Shown here: positions 58,929-64,000 of the stretch, one piece after another
Layout of the letters: the number at the start of each line of letters is the position of its first letter
How positions within the stretch are numbered: position 1 is the stretch's first letter
Assembly (NCBI RefSeq): GCF_009796285.1
Contig: NZ_CP047020.1
Location: forward strand, 6,634,001 to 6,698,000
DNA from: Streptomyces broussonetiae
GTDB taxonomy: Bacteria > Actinomycetota > Actinomycetes > Streptomycetales > Streptomycetaceae
Reading direction: 5' to 3'
Length of the DNA stretch: 64,000 nt
Translations under genes and position numbers: made by a program
The notes under the pieces: model-generated
What the model saw: only the letters and a program-made list of their open reading frames with translations
Databases searched by the model: none
What the model was told of the DNA's origin: nothing

Positions 58929-58964
58929 GCCTTTTCAGGAAAGCCCTCGTAGGGAGTTGAAATC

Positions 58965-60395
58965 ATGGCCCCAAGCGCCATGAGCCGTGGCAAAGACAAC
59001 TGGATCGCCTCTCTCTCCGAAGCCCAGCCGGTCCCGTACTGGCTGGAAGACCCTGGAAAGCCGCACGCCGCGCCGGCCCTCACCGGCACCGACACCTGCG
59101 ATCTGCTGGTCGTCGGCGGTGGCTACAGCGGGCTGTGGACCGCGCTGAACGCCAAGGAGCGCGATCCGCAGCGTGATGTGGTGCTCCTGGAAGGCCGCGA
59201 GGTGGGCTGGGCCGCCTCCGGTCGCAACGGCGGCTTCTGTGCCGCCTCCCTCACCCATGGCCTGCCCAACGGCCTGACCCGCTGGCCCGACGAGATCGGG
59301 AAACTGGAGGAGCTGGGCCGGCGCAACCTCGACGAGATCGAGGCCGCGCTCGCCCGGCACGGCATCGACTGCGACTTCGAGCGCACCGGCGAGATCGACG
59401 TCGCCACCGAGACCTACCAGGCCTGGGAGCTGAAGGACTGGCACCGGGAACTGGCGGAGAAGGGCCTCGCGGACGGCGTCGAGTTCCTGGACGCCGACGC
59501 CGTGCGCGAGGAGGTGCACTCGCCCACCTTCCAGGCGGGCCTGTGGGACCGGCGGGGCGTGGCCATGCTGCACCCCGCGAAGCTGGCCTGGGGCCTGAAG
59601 AAGGCCTGCCAGAAGCTCGGCGTACGGGTGTACGAGCACACGCCCGCGCTGACCCTGCGGAGCTACGGCGCCGGTATGGCCGTACGCACCCCGTACGGCC
59701 AGGTCCGCGCCCGCCACGTGGCGCTCGGCACGAACATCTTCCCGAGCCTGCTGCGCCGCGTGCGTTCCTACACCGTGCCGGTCTACGACTACGCGCTGAT
59801 GACCGAGCCGCTCGACGCCGGCCAACTGGCCTCGATCGGCTGGAAGAACCGACAGGGGCTGGGGGACAGCGCCAACCAGTTCCACTACTTCCGGCTGTCC
59901 GCCGACAACCGCATCCTGTGGGGCGGCTACGACGCGGTCCACCACTACGGCGGCCGGGTGCGCGCCGAGTACGACGACCGCCCGGAGACGTACGCCAAGC
60001 TCGCGGGGCACTTCTTCAGCTGCTTCCCGCAACTGGAGGGCGTCCGCTTCACCCACGCCTGGGGCGGCGCGATCGACACCTGCTCGCGCTTCTCGGCGTT
60101 CTTCGGCACCGCGCACCAGGGCAGGGTCGCCTACGCGGCCGGTTACACCGGGCTCGGCGTCGGCGCCACCCGCTTCGGCGCGGACGTGATGCTGGACCTG
60201 CTGGACGGGGAGCGCACCGAGCGGACGGAGCTGGAGATGGTCCGCAAGAAGCCGCTGCCGTTCCCGCCGGAGCCGTTCGCCTGGACCGGGATCGCCCTCA
60301 CCAAGTGGTCCCTGGCCCGCGCGGACGCGCAGGGCGGCCGCCGCAATCTGTGGCTGCGCACGATGGACCGGCTGGGGCTGGGCTTCGACAGCTGA
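58965..60395 (+). CDS. FAD-dependent amine oxidase (gamma-glutamylputrescine oxidase-like, PuuB)
   Basis: 476 residues of the DAO/PuuB family. FAD site CDLLVVGGGYSGLWTALNAKERDPQRDVVLLEG at about residues 45-78; GWAASGRNGGFCAASLTHGL supports a PuuB/OrdL-like enzyme. The C-terminal flavin segment is GRVAYAAGYTGLGVGATRFGADVMLDLL. It would oxidise putrescine or gamma-glutamyl-putrescine to an aldehyde and ammonia, feeding the dehydrogenase at 53190. It is 36 nt after the permease and thus the last gene of the operon. Confidence 0.88.
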   Translation: MAPSAMSRGKDNWIASLSEAQPVPYWLEDPGKPHAAPALTGTDTCDLLVVGGGYSGLWTALNAKERDPQRDVVLLEGREVGWAASGRNGGFCAASLTHGLPNGLTRWPDEIGKLEELGRRNLDEIEAALARHGIDCDFERTGEIDVATETYQAWELKDWHRELAEKGLADGVEFLDADAVREEVHSPTFQAGLWDRRGVAMLHPAKLAWGLKKACQKLGVRVYEHTPALTLRSYGAGMAVRTPYGQVRARHVALGTNIFPSLLRRVRSYTVPVYDYALMTEPLDAGQLASIGWKNRQGLGDSANQFHYFRLSADNRILWGGYDAVHHYGGRVRAEYDDRPETYAKLAGHFFSCFPQLEGVRFTHAWGGAIDTCSRFSAFFGTAHQGRVAYAAGYTGLGVGATRFGADVMLDLLDGERTERTELEMVRKKPLPFPPEPFAWTGIALTKWSLARADAQGGRRNLWLRTMDRLGLGFDS

Positions 60396-60480
60396 GGTGT
60401 CCCGTCTTGGCCGTCGCCGCCGGGCCGCTGTGTGATACAGCTCACTCGACGAGGCGTGCGGAACCCGCGTAATGCCCGCG

Positions 60481-60539
60481 GAAGGCCTCCCTCTCTCCTG
60501 CTGACGCGACCGCGTCGACAGGAGTAGAGGGAGGCCTTC
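60481..60539 (+). terminator. Long hairpin that contains the ribosome binding site of the next gene
   Basis: A 14-bp stem (60481-60494 with 60526-60539), a 6-bp extension (CTCCTG 60495-60500 with CAGGAG 60519-60524, one bulged T) and an inner GACGCG/CGCGTC stem (60503-60508, 60511-60516). The 3' arm includes AGAGGGAGG, the Shine-Dalgarno of ATG 60542. It can terminate the polyamine operon and also hide the ribosome binding site of the following gene in read-through RNA. Confidence 0.85.
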
Positions 60540-60541
60540 TG

Positions 60542-61000
60542 ATGACTGGGGCGAAGACGGCCGTCGAATGGCTGGCATCCGTGGCACCGGATCCCGAGGC
60601 CTGCCGCTGGGCATGGGAGCGCAGTCCCCTCGGGGTCGCGCTGCTGCCCGCCGGCAGGGCCTGGGACGTGCTGATCCTGCCCGGTGACCTCGGCTATCCG
60701 ACCCTGGACGTACTCACCCGGATCCTCGACCGGCCCGGCCCGGTGCTCGCCGACTTCGGTGACAACCGGGTCGGGTTCTTCGTTTCCCCGGGCACTGCGG
60801 CCCGCTGGGTCGGCACCGGCATCCGCGCCGCCGGGTCCGGCACCTGGATCGTCGTGCCGCACCCGGGCCGGACGACCCGGGGAGTGCGCTGGCTGGTGCC
60901 GCCGGACGGCTCGGGCACGCTGACGGACGCCGCGCTGCTGGAGCTGGCGATGCACGAGGCGGCGGCGGGGCCGGTCGGGGGTGGAGGCAAGGGCGGGTAG
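60542..61000 (+). CDS. Primase/polymerase-like small protein
   Basis: 152 residues. The core (GVALLPAGRAWDVLILPGDLGYPTLDVL, FFVSPGTAARW, GSGTWIVVPHPGRTTRGVRWLVPP) parallels the Prim-Pol-like protein at 462-1124 (MLPVGQAFDVIDV, FFVAPGAAAEL, GPGTYITAPP...VRWLRPP). The N-terminal Cys-rich part is missing and the acidic residue pair of the putative active site is lost, so it is probably non-catalytic. Widespread in Streptomyces as hypothetical proteins. Its Shine-Dalgarno is buried in the preceding hairpin. Confidence 0.75.
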   Translation: MTGAKTAVEWLASVAPDPEACRWAWERSPLGVALLPAGRAWDVLILPGDLGYPTLDVLTRILDRPGPVLADFGDNRVGFFVSPGTAARWVGTGIRAAGSGTWIVVPHPGRTTRGVRWLVPPDGSGTLTDAALLELAMHEAAAGPVGGGGKGG

Positions 61001-61053
61001 GTCCTGCGGGCGGACGTCCTGCCGCGGGCGTGCCCGGACACCTTGACAAGAGG

Positions 61054-61069
61054 ATTGGTCTGGACCAAG
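61054..61069. promoter_or_regulatory. DasR-type operator (dre) in the chitinase promoter
   Basis: ATTGGTCTGGACCAAG matches the DasR consensus ACTGGTCTAGACCACT in its central palindrome TGGTCT-GACCA. It lies just downstream of TTGACA (61043-61048), where a bound repressor would block the promoter. DasR represses chitin and N-acetylglucosamine genes in Streptomyces. Confidence 0.75.
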
Positions 61070-61128
61070 TTGAGTGCGCTCCATGCTCCACGCCCCACCC
61101 TCCAACTCCCCCGGCACCGGAGGCCCTT

Positions 61129-62943
61129 GTGGACCGCGCCAGACCTCCCAGATCCCTCGTCGCGCTGCTCACGGCCGCACTGCTGGCCGTGCCCGGCCTC
61201 ACCGCGCTCTCGTCGGCCGCCCGTGCGGCCGACGCGGACGTCATGACGAACGGCGGGTTCGAATCCGGCCTCGACGGCTGGAGCTGTACGGCCGGTACGA
61301 CCGTCGGCTCGCCCGTGCACAGCGGGAGTTCGGCACTCCAGGCGACCCCGGCGGGCAACGACGACGCCCAGTGCACGCAGACGGTGAGCGTCCAGCCCAA
61401 CTCGACGTACACGCTGTCCGGTTACGTCCGCGGCTCCTACGTCTACCTCGGCGCGAACGGCACCGGCACCACTGACGTCTCGACCTGGACCCAGTCCGCC
61501 CCCGACTGGCAGAAGCTGAGCACCACCTTCACCACCGGCGCCGCCACCACCCACGTGACCGTCTACACCCACGGCTGGTACGGCACCGGCGCCTACAACG
61601 CCGACGACATCTCCCTCGTCGGCCCCGGTGGCAGCGGCACCGGCACCGGACAGCCGCCCGCCGCGCCCGCGGGCCTGACCGCCGGGTCCGTCACCTCGTC
61701 CTCCGTGGCCCTGTCCTGGTCGGCGGTGACCGGTGCGACGAGCTACACGGTCTACCGCGACGGTGTGAAGTCCCAGACCGTGAGCGGCACTTCGGCCACC
61801 GTGACGGGTCTTTCGGCGGCGACGGCGTACAGCTTCCAGGTCACCGCGAGCAATGCCGCGGGGGAGTCCGCGAAATCGGCGGTCGTGACGGCGACGACCG
61901 GCTCGGGCAGCGGCGGCGGCTCCACCGGTCTGCCGACCCACGCCCTGATCGGCTATCTCCACTCGAGCTTCGCCAACGGGTCCGGCTACACCCGCCTCGC
62001 CGACGTCCCCGACAGCTGGGACGTCATCGACCTGGCCTTCGGCGAGCCGACCTCGCCCACCTCCGGCGACATCCACTTCAACCGCTGCCCGGTCACCGAC
62101 TGCCCGAACGCCGAGTCCGACGCCGACTTCAAGGCGGCCATCAAGGCCAAGCAGGCGGCCGGCAAGAAGGTGCTGATCTCGATCGGCGGTCAGAACGGCC
62201 AGGTCCAGCTGACCACCACCGCGGCCCGCGACACCTTCGTCTCCTCGGTCTCGAACATCATCGACACCTGGGGCCTCGACGGCCTGGACATCGACTTCGA
62301 GGGCCACTCGCTGTCCCTGGACACCAACGACACGGACTTCAGGAACCCGACCACACCGGTGATCGTCAACCTCATCTCGGCACTCAAGACCCTGAAGGCC
62401 AAGTACGGTTCCAGGTTCGTGCTGACGATGGCGCCGGAGACCTTCTTCGTGCAGAACGGCTACCAGTACTACGGCACCGGGAAGTGGGGCGGCCAGGACC
62501 CGCGCTGCGGGGCCTACCTCCCGGTCATCCACGCCCTGCGCGACGACCTCACCCTGCTGCACGTCCAGGACTACAACTCGGGGCCGATCATGGGCCTGGA
62601 CAACCAGTACCACTCCATGGGCGGCGCCGACTTCCACATCGCCATGACCGACATGCTGCTCACCGGCTTCCCGGTCGCGGGCGACCCGAACAACGTCTTC
62701 CCGCCGCTGCGCCCGGACCAGGTGGCGATCGGCATGCCGGCGTCGACCAACGCGGGCAACGGCTACGTCGCGCCGTCCGAGGTCACGAAGACTCTGGACT
62801 GCCTGACGAAGAAGACGAACTGCGGCTCCTACCAGACCCACGGGACCTGGCCGGACCTGCGGGGTCTGATGACGTGGTCGGTGAACTGGGACCGCTACTC
62901 GAACTGGGAGTTCCAGAAGAACTTCGACGCGTACTTCGGGTGA
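61129..62943 (+). CDS. Secreted GH18 chitinase with CBM and fibronectin III domain
   Basis: 604 residues from GTG 61129, preceded by GGAGG (61119-61123). Signal peptide (residues 1 to about 35, ending AARA), then a CBM4/16-like carbohydrate-binding domain (NGGFESGLDGWSCTAGTTVG to SLVG), a Gly/Ser/Thr linker, a fibronectin III domain (PAAPAGLTAGSVTSSSVALSW to SAVVTATTG), a Gly/Ser linker and the GH18 catalytic barrel. The DxxDxDxE motif LDGLDIDFEGH places Asp384, Asp389 and acid Glu391. LVGPGG and MAPETFFVQNG fit bacterial exochitinases. It degrades chitin outside the cell; a DasR operator precedes it. Confidence 0.93.
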   Translation: MDRARPPRSLVALLTAALLAVPGLTALSSAARAADADVMTNGGFESGLDGWSCTAGTTVGSPVHSGSSALQATPAGNDDAQCTQTVSVQPNSTYTLSGYVRGSYVYLGANGTGTTDVSTWTQSAPDWQKLSTTFTTGAATTHVTVYTHGWYGTGAYNADDISLVGPGGSGTGTGQPPAAPAGLTAGSVTSSSVALSWSAVTGATSYTVYRDGVKSQTVSGTSATVTGLSAATAYSFQVTASNAAGESAKSAVVTATTGSGSGGGSTGLPTHALIGYLHSSFANGSGYTRLADVPDSWDVIDLAFGEPTSPTSGDIHFNRCPVTDCPNAESDADFKAAIKAKQAAGKKVLISIGGQNGQVQLTTTAARDTFVSSVSNIIDTWGLDGLDIDFEGHSLSLDTNDTDFRNPTTPVIVNLISALKTLKAKYGSRFVLTMAPETFFVQNGYQYYGTGKWGGQDPRCGAYLPVIHALRDDLTLLHVQDYNSGPIMGLDNQYHSMGGADFHIAMTDMLLTGFPVAGDPNNVFPPLRPDQVAIGMPASTNAGNGYVAPSEVTKTLDCLTKKTNCGSYQTHGTWPDLRGLMTWSVNWDRYSNWEFQKNFDAYFG

Positions 62944-63586
62944 GGCCGTCGTCCCGGACGGCACCGGGCACGAGGGACAGGGCGGTCAGCAGCACGGTGC
63001 ACAGACACCAGCTGGCCGCCACGTCCAGCGGCCAGTGATAGCCGTGGCGGACCAGGCCGTACGACACCCCGAGGACCAGCAGCGCGCAGCCGGTCACCAG
63101 GAGGCGCCGGGTGAGGGCGGAGCGGAGCCAGGGGATCAGGAGCAGGGTCGCGGAGCCGTAGGCGATGGCCGCGGTCGCCGTGTGCCCGGAGGGAAAGTAG
63201 CCGACGGCCGGGGGCACCACGGGGGTCCCCGGCCGTGCGGTCCAGTCCTTGAGCGGAACGATGACCGCCGGGACGAGCGCCATCAGGACGGCCGCGGCGG
63301 CGGGCGGCAACCACCAGCGGGGCGCGCCGGCGGCCCGGCCGCGCCACAGGACGTAGCCAAGGACGAGGACGAGGACCGGGACGGCGACCTCGATGTTGCC
63401 CAGGTCGGACAGGATCTCGGAGAACCGGTCCGGATGGACGAGCGTCCGGCTGAGGTGGGCGTCCAGGCGCAGCAGCGGGCCGTGGGCCAGGACCTGCCAG
63501 GTGCACAGGGCGAAGAGGACGGCCGGGAGGACCAGGAGCGGGGCACGGCGGACTACGGTCGACACGGCGCCCAGCTTGGCAGACAT
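62783..63586 (-). CDS. PAP2 family phosphatase (membrane)
   Basis: 267 residues from ATG 63586. Five or six spans. The PAP2 active site reads VPLKDWTARPGTP, GYFPSGHTATAAIAYG and YGLVRHGYHWPLDVAASW (KX6RP, PSGH, RX5HX3D). It acts on lipid pyrophosphates or phosphatidate. The frame runs 161 nt into the antisense of the chitinase gene; the last 50 residues are Ser/Arg-rich and look like antisense translation, so the real fold ends near LSLVPGAVRDD. Confidence 0.85.
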   Translation of the reverse strand: MSAKLGAVSTVVRRAPLLVLPAVLFALCTWQVLAHGPLLRLDAHLSRTLVHPDRFSEILSDLGNIEVAVPVLVLVLGYVLWRGRAAGAPRWWLPPAAAAVLMALVPAVIVPLKDWTARPGTPVVPPAVGYFPSGHTATAAIAYGSATLLLIPWLRSALTRRLLVTGCALLVLGVSYGLVRHGYHWPLDVAASWCLCTVLLTALSLVPGAVRDDGLTRSTRRSSSGTPSSSSGPSSPTTSSDPAGPARSRGSGRSRSSSSSSGSPESS

Positions 63587-63949
63587 ACGCGGATGCGCGG
63601 GGAAGGAGGTCGGCCGCCCCGGAACAGGGGGGGTGGTTCCGAGGCGGCCGTCCGGATCGGAACGTCGCGCGCCCCGGGGGGTTTGGGGCGGCGACCGTCC
63701 GATCGGTGAGGAGATCCCGGAGCCGTCAGGCGCCGGTTGTGTGCGCGAGGGCACGACCAGGTCGAAGCTGGGGAGGCCCCGGCCTGAGACCGCCCACAGT
63801 CCCCTGTGGGCGGGGTGTATCTCTCATCTGCGTAGAACCTACGGCAGGCCGAGGCGGTTGGGCAGGCGGAATCGCGTCCCGCCATCCACCTCGCACACGT
63901 TCTTCACACGGCCTGCCGTACGCCACGTCAGCGGTGCGTGCGGGCCGCT
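63587..63949. other. Intergenic region with a terminator
   Basis: The gap lies between two minus-strand genes. It holds the terminator at 63790-63813 and the promoter of the phosphatase gene. I see no gene. Confidence 0.5.
63790..63813 (-). terminator. Terminator of the right-edge aminotransferase gene
   Basis: CCGCCCACAG (63790-63799) pairs perfectly with CTGTGGGCGG (63804-63813) around a 4-nt loop, 137 nt after the stop of the minus-strand gene at the edge. Confidence 0.75.
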
Positions 63950-64000
63950 CAGATGCGCGTGAACGCCTGCTCGATGATGTCGAGGCCCTCGTTCAGCAGG
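63950..64000 (-). CDS. C-terminal end of a probable aminotransferase (gabT-like), partial
   Basis: The last 16 residues, LLNEGLDIIEQAFTRI, and a stop at 63950-63952 are visible. This is the usual close of class III aminotransferases, and the S. coelicolor order that I recall (chitinase, phosphatase, gabT) suggests 4-aminobutyrate aminotransferase. It would complete the polyamine-to-succinate route. The evidence is short. Confidence 0.45.

Overview
This window is a high-GC (about 70% or more) actinobacterial chromosome segment, and the content points to Streptomyces: nsdA, whiG, four tandem type I signal peptidases (sipW-sipX-sipY-sipZ), a GlnR-type site before amtB-glnK-glnD, a DasR-type site before a GH18 chitinase, and many GTG starts, ATGA/GTGA overlaps and apparently leaderless genes. 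Gene order resembles what I recall of the S. coelicolor SCO5580-SCO5676 region. No rRNA, tRNA, CRISPR array, transposase or prophage was seen; this is core chromosome.

Layout. 1-9232: end of ftsY, a primase/polymerase-like gene, nsdA, the nitrogen operon amtB-glnK-glnD, then ffh. The two SRP GTPases therefore bracket development and nitrogen genes. 9294-13291: an ftsH-type protease, a methyltransferase and a SprT-like zinc protein behind an ECF-sigma-like promoter. 13597-20404: rpsP-khpA-rimM-trmD-rplS, the sip cluster and a Nudix gene. 20461-25895: DUF2469, yraN, comM, dprA, whiG, TetR. 25927-31561: a degenerate M23 protein, then rpsB-tsf-pyrH-frr-cdsA, closed by a strong terminator. 31651-33121: yceI, a frameshifted atpF-like relic and csbD with a stress-sigma-like promoter. 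33340-38430: rlmN, then a TPP riboswitch driving a three-gene thiamine ABC importer. 38456-43049: a mycothiol-dependent-type enzyme, an LAETG surface protein, a VOC protein and a two-gene ABC exporter.

43259-60395 is dominated by polyamine uptake and catabolism: aminotransferase, Lrp/AsnC regulator, two aminobutyraldehyde-type dehydrogenases, two polyamine-binding lipoproteins, a potABC-type transporter and a gamma-glutamylputrescine oxidase-like flavoprotein. Between them lie GDPD, an adenosine-deaminase-family enzyme (possibly the futalosine-pathway deaminase), a DUF4190 protein and a NADAR protein. An aminotransferase tail at the right edge may be gabT. The rest of the right end holds a second primase-like paralogue whose ribosome binding site lies inside a long hairpin, the chitinase, and a PAP2 phosphatase that overlaps the chitinase tail to tail.

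How the genes work together: the amt operon senses and imports ammonium, while the polyamine genes feed amines toward GABA and succinate as a nitrogen and carbon source. The translation and secretion block (ffh, ftsY, rps/rpl genes, tsf, frr, sip) is housekeeping. nsdA and whiG are developmental regulators. The most unusual items are the SprT-like gene with its leaderless ECF promoter, the ribosome-binding-site-hiding hairpin at 60481-60539, the atpF relic, the GTGCN pentamer array at 46951-47030, and the sipX tail overlapping sipY.
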